DNA of 64,000 nt from positions 71,410,253 through 71,474,252 of the forward strand of contig CM042688.1 of the NCBI GenBank assembly GCA_023614405.1, read 5' to 3'. Each line of letters starts with the position of its first letter. Position 1 is the stretch's first letter. The position numbers were made by a program, and so were the translations under genes. The notes under the pieces are model-generated. The model made no database searches. It saw only the letters and a program-made list of their open reading frames with translations, and was not told where the DNA came from. The stretch is from Avena insularis (lineage: Eukaryota; Streptophyta; Magnoliopsida; Poales; Poaceae). Below, piece after piece: positions 11,720 to 22,244 of the stretch.

Positions 11720-13556
11720 GGAACAGATGCTTGTGCAAACTTGTCAAGCTCTAAACTGAATCGACGAATCGCGGAGGCGTTAATCAAGATCGTGCTTTGT
11801 TTTCTATGTGGTCGAGTGATTTTTCGAGGAGGATTCCAGCTGCGACACTGCTTTGTTTTGGGCGTATAGGTACTTGAAATGATCGGGAGAACAAACTCTA
11901 CGACGTGGCATCATCGATTTGTGCTGGGATGGACCGTGTCGTGCGTAGCTTTGTGAAGAACAAACGAACCGAGATCAAGTGGATCTGCTCGGACATCAAT
12001 CTTGCGTTCAAGATTCCCAGGGCTGTACTGGATGTTTTAGGATGTTCTTTAGATCGTTTTGAAGAGGGGACTGAGATCTACAACTTCCGTTCAGGTTCCA
12101 TGCGCAGAAGAGCACCACACGGAGAGATAGATCGCGATGAACAACTGCAGAAACTAGACGGCTGGCACGTCCACGACGGCGAGCGCGCACCGCGGCGAGG
12201 TCGGCGGCAATGCAAGGCGATAGGGTAAGGGAGAGGATGTCCGGGGGTACTAGGGGATCACCCCGCGACTGGCGTATGTAGGAGGAAGAGCTCGGGGCGG
12301 CGTGGATCGACGGTGCAGCTGCGGTCCTGGAAGCCCTTGGTGCTCATGGACACGGCGGCGGCGGCGCTTCTCCGGCGAGCTCTGGCAAGGCTTCGGTGTT
12401 CAGGTTGAAGGAGATGAGGCAGAGGGATGCGCCGGTGTGCTTGGATAGACTCGGAGCTCTCCAGATCGACGGTAGCCATGGGTAGACCGAGCTAGGGTTT
12501 ACTAGGCCATGGCCATGGGTATGGCAAGCTTTGGGAGGAAGAAGGGAGTAAGGAGAGGACCTGGGCACCTCCTAGATCCGATCTGAGATGGTTTGTGGTG
12601 CTGCGGGGGATGAGGGGAAGAGGGGAGGAGAACATGGGGAGGTTGGTTGCTTTAGCAAAAAGGGAAGGAGAGGGTGGATGGCATAGGGTAGGTTTTTCTC
12701 CCCCTCTCTCTTATTCTTAGCTTGAAGGGGAAAGAGAGGGGGACCAGGAGAGAACGTGCATGTCTGGGTTGTGGCTGGTTATCCTCTTGATCTTCTTGTG
12801 TGACAAGTCAAATAGAGATGTGGGGTGATGTGGAGCACTAGTGTCCATGGGTGCCATGGCACACATGCATGAGGAATGGTGGTCATGGCTAAGGATGCTA
12901 TGTGTTGGGTAGATTAGGTTAGAGAGGTGGTTTAGGTTAGCTAGGTTTGTTTGAATTTTATTTGAAGGTTTCTAAACAAGCTTAAAAGTGTTTATCTCAA
13001 ACAACACTCAAACGAAAGAAAAAGAAGAATGGAAGGAGATGGTGTTTGATATTGTATGGGACATGCAAAAATTGCACCCATGCATACATATGTTGATTTC
13101 AATGGTGAAACCATATCACACATGAATGAGGCTTGCAATTAGGAGGGTTGTAAACTTGGATCCATAAAAACTATATGTGGGATTGGATTTAAAACCAAAA
13201 TAAAATTATAATGGCCCACATATAATAGATGGTGGAGTTGTAGATGGAACAAAAAGGTGAAAAAGACAAGTTAGTAGATGGAAGGAGAATAAAAGATATG
13301 CTCCCAACCCAATTTGAGCATTGTATACAAGTATCAATAAGCAACTACATGATATCAAGAAGAAAAATATTTATAAGATGAATGCAATATGAGAAGAAGA
13401 ACCAATGAAATAAGTTTTAATATGATGCTCAAATGCAAGGCATGGTGACATGAGCATGATATAATTATGATGCAACTAATAACATGTAGGAAGTAGCAAT
13501 ATATAGAATAGGCAAGTAGTATTGTAATTGTTAGACAATTGGGATGCTACACGTCA

Positions 13557-14030
13557 GAGATGGTCGTGCTCCACTGGCTGCACCCACCCACGCCTCCGCT
13601 GGCCAGAGCTCTCGTGCGTCGTTGCTTTCCACTCTCGCCCACGCATGCTAGAGCTTGGCCGTGCTACTGCTGGACACACCTGCTTCGGAGATGGTCACGC
13701 CCGCGCCACTAGCCGGAGCTCTCCCATGCCGCCGGTGGCCGCGCCTGCCCACACCTCCGCTGGCCATAGCTCGTGCTCGCCCACGCATGTTCGAGCTCGA
13801 CTGTGCCACTACTGGCCACGCCCACTTCAGAGATGGCCGCGCCCGGGCCGCTAGCCGGAGCTTGCCCACGCTCCCGGTGGCCGCGCCCGTGCAGGAGCTA
13901 GTTGCATCGCTGCTTGTCGTGTCCAAATCCTCCTTCGTGACCCTCTCCATCGCGGAATGTAGCGGCCGAAGGAGGTCATCAGCGAGCGGGGAAAGCGGCA
14001 GCAGTAGCGAGGGGAAGGGGGGGTGAGCGG
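13557..14030 (+). repeat. GC-rich tandem repeats inside MULE-A, right half
   Basis: Three tandem GC-rich units begin RGAGATGG(T/C)C(G/A) near 13555, 13686 and 13831, each followed by GCCGGAGCT or CCAGAGCT and by CCGGTGGCCGCGCC in the last two. Long frames are open on both strands (13528-13854 + and 13648-14091 -), as expected for repetitive GC-rich DNA. On the minus strand a stretch starting MERVTKEDLD looks protein-like, but no family is recognised. Confidence 0.6.
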
Positions 14031-14129
14031 TACATGCGATGATGTGGGCATTTTTCATAGAGAGGGAGTTATTATTTACACAAAAGGCCATTTAAAAAAA
14101 TAACGTTTGCCTCATTACATAGTTTTCCT

Positions 14130-14310
14130 CGTGCCACGTGGACCCGATAGGTGGGACCGATTAGTCATAAAACTTTAAGAAGAGTAAATCGTAGAATCGG
14201 TGCTTTGCGTCATAGACCAGCCCCTGAGATAGTGATTTTTTGTCGAAACGGGGCCGTGGTGATTATGTGCCACAACTGCCACGAATGTGGTGGTTTTGCA
14301 TCATTTACTC
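14130..14310 (-). repeat. MULE-A right terminal inverted repeat
   Basis: Inverted partner of 3901-4080. It ends CATTTACTC at 14310 and is followed by TACCATCAC. Confidence 0.78.
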
Positions 14311-14319
14311 TACCATCAC

Positions 14320-14953
14320 CAACTCAAATCTAATAATAACAAAGACTAAAAGAATGATAAGTGGTTTAGTGATTTATGGATATCGAAACTGGTTGAATGT
14401 ACTTAGAGAATTGGTAAACCAATATATCTAAAGCTTTAGTTTGGTGAGTTTTAGCTGATTTGAGGGGACTTGTCACTTAGGCTACAAGCGGGAGCGGGCT
14501 TTAGCCCACATAAAACCATACGCGGACGCACGCGGACAAAATAAAAAAAATATGTGAGACTATCACCCTGATTCGTATATCCGACGTGCTGAGTCAACGG
14601 AATCTCTCAAACGCCAGTTCTCATGCGACATCGCCAGAATTCCACCGTCTTGGCCACAGCTTTGGCCCTTTGTGTACGCTTTGACCATGCTTAGCTGGTA
14701 ATACACCTTTTAGACTACCTATCTACACGAGAGTTACATATAGTGATACATTATACTTTTCTGTCTCAAAATAGGAAGTGGGGGATTGTTTAAATTTGAA
14801 TTTACCTATATACTAAATAGTTTCTAGATATATTCCAAATTTAGAACAAATCTTCCACACATGTTTCAAACTAGAATGTCAGGAACTTTTTAAAATTTGA
14901 ATATACCTATATACTAATAGTGTCGACATATATCCAAATCTAGACAAATATAC
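14320..14953. other. Intergenic sequence between MULE-A and Copia-1
   Basis: No gene is seen. A diverged direct repeat of about 120 bp (AATTTGAATWTACCTATATACTA at about 14801 and 14897) fills 14790-14953. Copia-1 inserted at its edge. The TSD TATAC is 14949-14953. Confidence 0.5.
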
Positions 14954-16216
14954 TGAACGGGCATTTATGCCCTTCCTATTATTTTAATGTTTGTTGACAA
15001 TACTTGGATAGGATTAATCTGTTGTTAAATGTTTCAGGAGATATCAGCTACTCTAATATATTGTGCACTGAAGTAAAAGGGCTACCCAGGGTCAAGTCAA
15101 TGCAGGAAGAAAGTCTCAGCCGGACTGTCCGGTGATATGCGTCGGAGTGTCCGGGTCAGCCGTAGTATCCGGCTAGCTTCTGCCGGACTTTCCGGCCCTG
15201 AGGGTTTTACGACTTCCTCGGACATTCAGAACATCATATCGGACACCACCCGGACTCAGCCCGGATACTGGCCGGAAACTTTCCTGGCCAGAGTGTCCGG
15301 TTTGTTTGGCCCAGAGTGTCCGGCCCTGGGGGGGCTTGTCGACCTGCTTGGACAATCAGAACTGCATATCGGACACCTCCTGGACACAATCCAGACACTG
15401 GCCGGAAACTTTGCTCGGCCGGAGTGTCCGGTTGGTTTCACCTGGAGTGTCCGGCTGATGTTGGCCGGACTGTCCGGGGTAAGTGGCTCCCAACGGATCT
15501 AATTCCAGGGGCCTATATAAAGTCCCCTTCTTCTACCTTGGGAGCTACTCGTCCACCTCAAGAACAGCAGCACCATTTGAGCCACCAAATCCACAAGATC
15601 TCTTCACTCAACCATCCAAAGTCATCGATATTTGGAGAATCGAAGGAGGAGGCCTTGATCTATAGCTTCACCAAAAGAGATCTTCATTTCCCCCTCATTC
15701 ACTTGAGGGCCCCTTGCTCTAGTGTTTCGTTGGATACCCTAGCTTGTGATTTGGTTCTTACAAGCTTGTCTTTGATTGTTTGACAGCTTGCTTGTATTCA
15801 GGAGCCTCCAATTAGGTTGTGGATGTGTGCCTCGAAGGTTGTCGTATAGTAGAAGAGGTGAATCGAACACGTTGGGGTGAGGTTCATCATAGAACAAGGG
15901 AGGCCTCTCGTGGCGTTGGTGGTTTGAAACCACCCCCTCTCCAAACATAGACGTACTTCCCCTCAAAAGGAAGGAACTACGGGAAACAAATCCTTGTGTC
16001 TCTGCGTGCTCCACTTTGGTTACTTCTATCCTTTACCGCACTTTACTTATCTAGTTCTTGCTTAGTATATGTGCTAGATTGACATATAGGTAAATTCACC
16101 ATAGTTGCATAATCTAGAGAATTTACCTATTGTGTCAAACCCTAAATCGAAAATGAGTAAAATTTGAAGTAGCACCTATTCACCCCCCCCCTCTCGGTGC
16201 CCATACGATCCTTTCA
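14954..16216 (+). repeat. Copia-1 5' LTR
   Basis: 1263 bp. Between 15110 and 15480 it carries many copies of CCGGASTGTCCGG and half-sites. Compared with the 3' LTR it has lost about 32 bp near 15833 between two CCTCGAA repeats. Confidence 0.93.
15514..15520 (+). promoter_or_regulatory. Probable TATA box of the Copia-1 5' LTR
   Basis: TATATAA lies in GGGGCCTATATAAAGTCC. The 3' LTR lacks this segment: the text there jumps from AATTCCAG to ACCTTGGGAGC near 37535. Confidence 0.6.
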
Positions 16217-16218
16217 AT

Positions 16219-16230
16219 TGGTATCAGAGC
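16219..16230 (+). other. Copia-1 primer binding site
   Basis: TGGTATCAGAGC starts two bases after the LTR. This is the standard plant Copia site, complementary to the 3' end of initiator methionine tRNA. Confidence 0.92.
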
Positions 16231-16267
16231 CTCGGCTCTTTATTCGGGCTTAACCGCCTAAGAGATT

Positions 16268-18178
16268 ATGGGCAACTCAGGAGATGAGGGAGGGAGTGAG
16301 GCTAGCCACCCGGTGACCATGGTAGATCTCAAGAATTTGGAAACAAGCTTGAGCTCTACCTTGGGCAACGAATTCCAACAGTTGCGTCAACTTGTTGAGC
16401 GACTTGTTATGGAAAAGTCAGTCTCACCTCCTCCCTCTCAAGAGGAAACACCACCTAACCCTAAGGCAAATGCTTCGGCTAAGCCAATGGGTGAAGTGGT
16501 GGGGGATGAACATAATTCCACTGACTCCACCACCAAAAAGGGTGATGGGAAGGAAGAGCGCCATGCGGTTCCCGGATGGTACTCTCCCGACCCTCCAATC
16601 CCTCATCCCCATGTAAATAATAGAGGTGACACACCTAAGTTAGCTGCACATACCTTTGCTCAATGGCAAGTTTGAATGAAATCTCATGTGCGCAGCTCTT
16701 GCATTGACTTGTGGAACGTTATTGAAGAAGGACTCAAAGTTGAGGACCCAACCAACTTAACTAGAAGAGAAGTGGTCAATCACCAACTCAATGCAACAGC
16801 CTTGCACATGATCCAACTTGGAGTGGGGCCAAAGGATTTTCCCTACATTAAGCACTACAATACCGCCAAGGAAGCTTGGGATACTCTTATTGACTTGTTT
16901 GTTGGCAATGAGAGCATGAGAAGAAATAGGTATGATGCCTTGAGCAATGAGGTTGAAGGTTTCTTTATGAAGGATGGTGAGGATCATGAAGACATGTATC
17001 GAAGACTCAAATCCATAGCCACCGCCTTCAGGAATGTTGGTGCCTCTCACATTGATGATGCTTGGATCAAGAGGAAGTATGTGAGTGAACTCATGCCTTT
17101 CGAGCCCATTGACTTGAAGAGTCTCCAAGGAAGACACAACTACCATCTCATGACCTCCAATGAAGTTGTGCAAGAGATGGCCGCTTTCAAGGTTGCTGCC
17201 AAGAATGCCAAAGACGCCCGTGCTCGTGCTATTGAATGAGTAGTGGTCTGAATCTTGCCTTGAAGGCCAAGGTTGTGGAGTATGATGAAGAAGAGAGTGA
17301 TGATGCACTCTCAATGAGCCACCCCGAAGATTTCAAGGTTGCTCATGGTGAGTACATGGCCTTCTATGCAAGAAACTTTTGGAAAGACCCCGCCAAGGCC
17401 AAGATGGAGATGCAACGAAGAAGCAACCCCAATGGGAGAAGAGACAATGGGTCTAAACTGAGAACATGCTTCAATTGTGGTGACCTCTATCACTTTGTTG
17501 CCGATTGTTCCTATGAGAAAAGAGAAGACCATGGGGGTAAACTTGTGTTGAAGAAAACCTCCAAAGCACCTTTGAAGAAACCCTTCATCAAGAAGAATCC
17601 CATCAACAAGAAGTCGGGTGAAATTGTCTTGATAACACATGAAGAATTCTCCTCCGATGATGATGATGAAGAGGATACATCAAGTGGTGTGGCTGCTCTT
17701 GCCACTACATCTACTCCTACCTTCTCACTCTTCGACTCTCCAAATGATAACATCTCCACCAAGAACATCACTTGCCTTATGACAAGAGGAATGGAGGTAT
17801 TATCATTGTCACTCCCCACCTCCTTAGTTGATAATGAATTTGATGATGAGATGTCTCTTAAGGTCAAAAAGGAATTAGTTACTTTTGATGTGTTTATGAA
17901 CAACTTGCAAGGGGAGCACAAGAAACATTTTGTGGACCTCTTAAATCAACTTTCACACACACAACAGCTTCTAGATGAGAGATGTAAATTAGGAAGAGAG
18001 CACATGATTGAGGTAGAAACTCTAAATAATGCTTTAGAAGAAGAACAAGAGACTAGGATATCTCTTGAAACTAAACTTGAGGGGCTTGATGAAGCTAATG
18101 ACTTAATTATTAATAAACTCATCAAGGAACGTGACCATGCTATTGCTAAATATAAAAAGGCTAAAAATGACAAGATTG
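16268..18178 (+). pseudogene. Copia-1 gag, first part
   Basis: Encodes the capsid/nucleocapsid polyprotein that packages element RNA. The start is the ATG at 16268 (MGNSGDEGG). A TGA at 16673-16675 interrupts AQWQV/MKSHVR, where the family usually has tryptophan. A frameshift follows near 17237. The UBN2-type gag core is at about 16680-17230 (LWNVIEEG, AKEAWDTL, ARAIE). A CCHC zinc knuckle (CFNCGDLYHFVADC) is at about 17467-17508. A long charged coiled coil runs from about 17830 to 18178. The frame ends where the Gypsy element was inserted in the codons for KNDKI; the same frame resumes at 31491. Confidence 0.9.
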
Positions 18179-18687
18179 TGTTGGGGATATACTTTCCGGG
18201 TATCCTCACAGTTCCTCACTGACCAGGGTGGTCGGGTTAGAGATTTGCTTCACGGGCGGCCCAGTCAAGGAGAAGAGACGAAGTCCAGTCCGGCTACGGG
18301 AAGGCCCAGAAGACTTACCAACATAGGCCCATAGTGTTACTTGTAGTTCAAGATGTACTCTGTAACCGACTCTTAGTCGTAGCTGGATAGATCTCTCCTG
18401 TAAACCCTAGGCCGGATATCTATATAAGTCGTCCTAGGGAGAGCCTTTAGGGCACTCTCACAATAGTCTACAATCTCAACTCGCACAGGCGAAACCCTTT
18501 TAACCCATATTCCGGCTCTGCCGTATTACTGGATTGCTAGCAGGAGTAGGATCCGTCCAAAGCCGGCGGATTCGAACCTGGGTAAACTTGTGTGCTCACC
18601 GTCCCGGAACACCGTGCGTCTCACACCCCTCTATTCCACACGCCTCGAGGACCCCCTCATGGCGTACTTGTCATCAATCCGACGATA
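18179..18687 (+). repeat. Gypsy-1 5' LTR
   Basis: 509 bp, TGTTGGGG to GACGATA (the 3' copy ends GATGACA, so the canonical CA end has mutated here). It differs from the 3' LTR by scattered substitutions only, plus a 6-base length difference near 18229. Confidence 0.92.
18421..18427 (+). promoter_or_regulatory. Probable TATA box of the Gypsy-1 LTR
   Basis: TATATAA lies in GGATATCTATATAAGTCG and is conserved in the 3' LTR at 31217-31223. Confidence 0.55.
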
Positions 18688-18689
18688 GT

Positions 18690-18707
18690 TGGCGCCCACC
18701 GTGGGGC
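18690..18707 (+). other. Gypsy-1 primer binding site
   Basis: TGGCGCCCACCGTGGGGC directly follows the LTR (two-base gap). It begins TGG, as required to pair with a tRNA CCA end. The tRNA species is not assigned. Confidence 0.85.
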
Positions 18708-20249
18708 AAGTGAGCTTCGGATCTGCGTTCCGAGCGGAATCTGCAAGAATCGGAATCGGCGAGACTATCACCGTCGATTGCATCCTCTATGCCAGCGACG
18801 TCCCTCTCATCGTTCTCGATGAGACCTGGATTCCGTCTAGGGAGGCTGTGACTGCCTACACCATCATGTCTTTCGGCGAGATCGATGTGTACATCTCAGG
18901 GAAGAAGACAAAGAGAAACGTCGGGAGGAGGACCGTCAAAGAATGCCACCTCCTAGACATACAAGCCGTCCGGCTGACGGACGAAGGAACGACAGACACC
19001 GTGCTGAGTCAAGCCGGCAGGGGGCTCGTCGTAATGAAGATCCTCCCCGGAACCGGAATAACGATGCTCCGGAAGGAGGCCGGCGATCAGCCGGAAACAA
19101 TCCAGCTGCTCCACCCTCTCCACCAAGTAGCCATCACAACGGCTCCCAAGGAGGGCGTCATGGCGGAGGATATGGTGGTAGAAGCCGAAGTCCGGCTCCA
19201 AGGCACCGCAGCCACATCCGTCATTCTGGATGATCTTTATCCCCAAGTGACGCAAGGCACAGGATTAACTCCAACATAGAGGCGCGGCGCTATGAAAATG
19301 ATGATATATACATGGGCCCAAAGTGCTTCGGACCACGCATAAGAGCCACAACATTCCCGGAAGGATTTGCTATCTCAAGACACATTCAAGCCTACGACGG
19401 TATAGCTCGGCCAGATACTTGGCTCCAGGATTTTTTCTAGGCTTGCTGTATCGCCAAAGGCAGAAACAGCCTGATCATGACCCGATATCTCCCACTCATG
19501 TTGCGGAAGGTGGCACGATCATGTATCCATGAACTTCCAGAGAACACCATCCACAACTGGTATGACATGCAAAGTGCGTTCATTTGGAATTTCGAAAGCA
19601 CATATCGGAGGCCTTGTACGGTAGGAGACCTACAGCGTTGCACCCAGAAAGCTGGAGAAACTTGCCGGGATTATCTCGGACGATGGATCGATACCAAGAA
19701 CTCCTGTGAAGGAGTAAATGACCAAACTGCGATTGAAGCTTTCATTGCAGGACTCCCAATTAGTTTACTATGTCATCGCTTGAAGTGTAACAAGGTCACT
19801 GATTTGGGAGAGATGATAGAAATAGCGAGCAAGTATGCAGATGTTGACGACGACGCGGAGGGACTACTTAACGCCCTAGTTGTGCCATAGTCGACAAAAC
19901 AACCAAAGCAACAAGCTCAGAAGCGCAAGAACACCTCGGAAGAAAAGCCCAACGCGGAAACGACAGTAGTCGCTGCCACTTTCGGGTCTGGAGGACGAGG
20001 AGGGTGCGGCGGTGGCCATGGACGCGGTCGTGGGACATCAAGAGTCCAGGGTAGAGGAGACGAACAACCCGGCAAAACCTACTCCTGGGCTGACATTGCC
20101 AATAACCCATATGTGCATCACTTAGACGCCAATGGGGCTCGTCCCACACAAACGCCGAGTGCCATTTCAATGACGACATCAATAAAGAAGATACCGCTGG
20201 CTACAGGGTTAAGCGGAAGAAGGGAAAGAAGAATCCTGAAAAAGATAAA
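18708..20249 (+). pseudogene. Gypsy-1 leader and gag
   Basis: The recognisable part is the retrotransposon gag domain at 19477-19890: NTIHNWYDMQSAFIWNFEST, then GETCRDYLGRW, then EAFIAGLP. Downstream to 20249 is a glycine-rich and then lysine-rich tail (KRKKGKKNPEKDK). The frame changes several times, and a TAG at 19888-19890 ends the gag block early. Open frames at 18689-19279 and 18943-19233 probably belong to the leader and gag N-terminus but cannot be joined with confidence. The coding line continues after the solo LTR at 21689. Confidence 0.75.
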
Positions 20250-20254
20250 GAGAC

Positions 20255-21683
20255 TGATACATTGCAAATGTATCTATAATTTTTGATGCTCCATGCTTGG
20301 TTTTATCCACTTTCTTGTGTTTTGTCCACACTTTGAAGTACTTTTCATATGATTTCTTGGACTAACCTATTAACAAGAGCCACAGTGCTAGCTGCCTATT
20401 TTCTGCTGTTTTTGGTTCCAGGAAAGTCAGAAAATGAATATTCTCGGAATTGGACGGGACAAAAGCCAAAGTGCCTATTTTTCTAGAAGACTCCAGGAGC
20501 CAGAATACGAGACGGAGGAGGGCCAGGGGCTGGCCACACCACCCCAGGCATGGGCTAGGCCTGGCCACGCCAGGGCATGGTGTGGTGGCCCCAGGCACCC
20601 CCTCAGTATCCCTCTTCGCCTATAAGAAGCCTTCTGACCTAAAAACTCCGGGGGGTTTGACGTTTTTCCAGAAAAAGTTCTGCAGCGCCACCACCACCGA
20701 AGGGGAGATTCGGGGGATAGAAAGTCTCTGTCTCGGCACCCTGCCGGGACGGGATAGTGCCCCCGGATCCATCTCCATCGATCTCCACCATCATCTCCAT
20801 CGACCATCCATCTTTCCCCCATCTATGAGTGAGTAATCCCCCGTTGTAGGCTATGGGGATGGTAGGAATTGGATGAGATCGTTCATGTAATGGCATCAGA
20901 TTGTTAGGGCATGGTGCCTAGTATCTTTTATTAGTGCTTTATGACTTTGTTGCGACTTGTTGTGCTTAATACTTGTCACTAGGGCCCGAGTGCCATGATT
21001 TCAGATCTGAACATGTTATTGATTCATTGTGATAGTATTGTTTTTGGTCTTATCTGCAAGTTGTATACACATGTTGTTGTCCGGAACCTATGGCCCCGGC
21101 GATGTAAATCGGGATAACCGAAGGAAAGGCTTTGATGTGAGGATCACATGTGTTCACGGAGTGTTAATGCTTTGCTTCGTGCTCTATTAAAAGGAGCACC
21201 TTAATTGCCGATAGTTCCCTAGAGGCCCCGCCGCAACAGTCAATGGGACAAAATATGTTGTGCAAGTTCTCATTGCGAGCACGTATGACTATATATGGAA
21301 CACATTCCTAGGATTGTCTAGTACTTGGATGCTTTATCTTATTTATCTGCAATTGCCCTATGTTCTGATTGCTATGTGGATTGTCTTGTCCATGCAACGC
21401 CCGTCCATCTGTCCCTATGCCTACCGCACTCGAATCCCACTATTTACTGTTTTTGTTACTACTGTCTTTGCTTTACTACTGCTGTTACTTTATTATTCCT
21501 ACTACAAAACTGTTGCTACTGATAAACTGTTGTGAGCAAGGTTGTTTCCAGGTGCAGCTGAATTGACAACTCAGTTGTTAAGGCTGATAAATATTCTTTG
21601 GCTCCCCTTGTGTCGAATCAATAAATTGGGTTTCACTTCCCTCAAAAATACTGCGATACATCCCCTATACTTGTGGGTCATTA
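20255..21683 (+). repeat. Solo LTR of a Triticeae-type Gypsy family
   Basis: 1429 bp, TGATACATTGCAAATG to TTGTGGGTCATTA, flanked by GAGAC at 20250-20254 and 21684-21688. It has no internal region, so it is the product of LTR-LTR recombination. The same family appears at 63600-64000 (shared TATAAGACGCCTYCTGACCTAAAA-like and TTTTTCCAGAAARAGTTC blocks). Pieces such as GGCCCGAGTGCCATGATTTC and CTCCCCTTGTGTCGAATCAA are familiar from abundant wheat-group LTRs. Confidence 0.92.
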
Positions 21684-21688
21684 GAGAC

Positions 21689-22244
21689 CAAGGATGATTC
21701 CGACATGGAGGAAGCCGATGCTTCAAATCCCAAGACGGAAGGGAAAAAGAATTTCCCAACGAAGAAAGACACTTACGTCACCTTCCTCGGATCTCAACCA
21801 GCTAAGGTCAAGAAAGCAGTTCTACATGATCTCAATGCAACAGTTCCGGCTGTCCCTCAATTCTTGGACTGGTCGGAAGTGGCAATCACCTTTGACCATG
21901 TTGATCATCCGCCTAAGTTACACAGGCGAGGAAAATACGCCTTAGTCGTCAATCCACTTATTGACGGCTATGGTTTCTCCAAGACTCTCATGGACGGCGG
22001 CAACAGCATTAACATTCTGTATGTCGAAACACTACGCCGGATGAAGATCTTAGAGACCCAACTGAATTACAGCTCTGTGATCTTTCACGGAGTTGTCCCA
22101 GGAAGACAAGCAAATTCCCTAGGAGAAATCACTTTGGATGTTACCTTTGGAACTCCAAAGAACTATCGGACGGAAGCACTTTCCTTTGAAGTGGTCCCAT
22201 TCAAGAGCGCATACCACGCTATATTCGGATGTCCGGCTTATTAG
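21689..22244 (+). pseudogene. Gypsy-1 aspartic protease region
   Basis: The frame from 21705 carries the retropepsin-like core of Tat elements: LTFDH(V)DHP context, GYGFSKTLMDGGNSINILY with the catalytic D in MDGGNS (families usually have DGGSS), and the flap-side text YHAIFGCPAY at the end. A TAG at 22242-22244 follows where the pol frame normally runs on. Confidence 0.82.

Larger units (their letters stand above)
4538..13551 (+). mobile_element. Long-LTR retroelement or solo LTR interrupted by MULE-B
   Basis: It starts TGTAATACC and ends GGGATGCTACA, with the 5-bp duplication CGTCA at 4533-4537 and 13552-13556. Both sides of the duplication are the same kind of GC-rich sequence, which supports a single insertion there. 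Removing MULE-B leaves about 4.9 kb. No gag or pol motif and no second LTR copy was found inside, so a very long solo LTR is the simplest reading; a non-coding LARD-type element is the alternative. The GC-rich part at 12240-12660 and the purine/pyrimidine-rich run at 12590-12760 look like the leader/promoter zone of such an LTR. Confidence 0.65.
10310..13551 (+). repeat. Right segment of the long LTR element
   Basis: Non-coding apart from MITEs. The phrase TGAGGCTCCTGATATTC is repeated near 10461 and 10533. GC-rich from 12240 to 12660, then AT-rich to the end. Short open frames here (11905-12228, 12258-12479, 12344-12568) show no family motif and are treated as chance. Confidence 0.5.
3901..14310. 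mobile_element. MULE-A, a Mutator-like DNA transposon with nested insertions
   Basis: Long diverged terminal inverted repeats start GAGTAAATGAYGCAAAACCAC at 3901 and, reversed, at 14310. The flanking 9-mers are TATCATCAC (3892-3900) and TACCATCAC (14311-14319), 8 of 9 identical. A 9-bp duplication with long TIRs is the hallmark of the Mutator superfamily. Removing the nested LTR element (4538-13551 plus its TSD) leaves about 1.4 kb, too short for a transposase, so this is a non-autonomous element. Its interior is GC-rich, gene-like sequence, which makes it a Pack-MULE candidate. It is the oldest layer of this nest. Confidence 0.82.

Noticed and set aside
16200..16240. Host tRNA gene at the Copia primer site
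   Set aside because: Only the 12-base primer binding complement is present, with no cloverleaf around it.
16757..18209. Minus-strand frames opposite Copia-1 gag
   Set aside because: Reverse complements of the gag coding sequence with no motif of their own.
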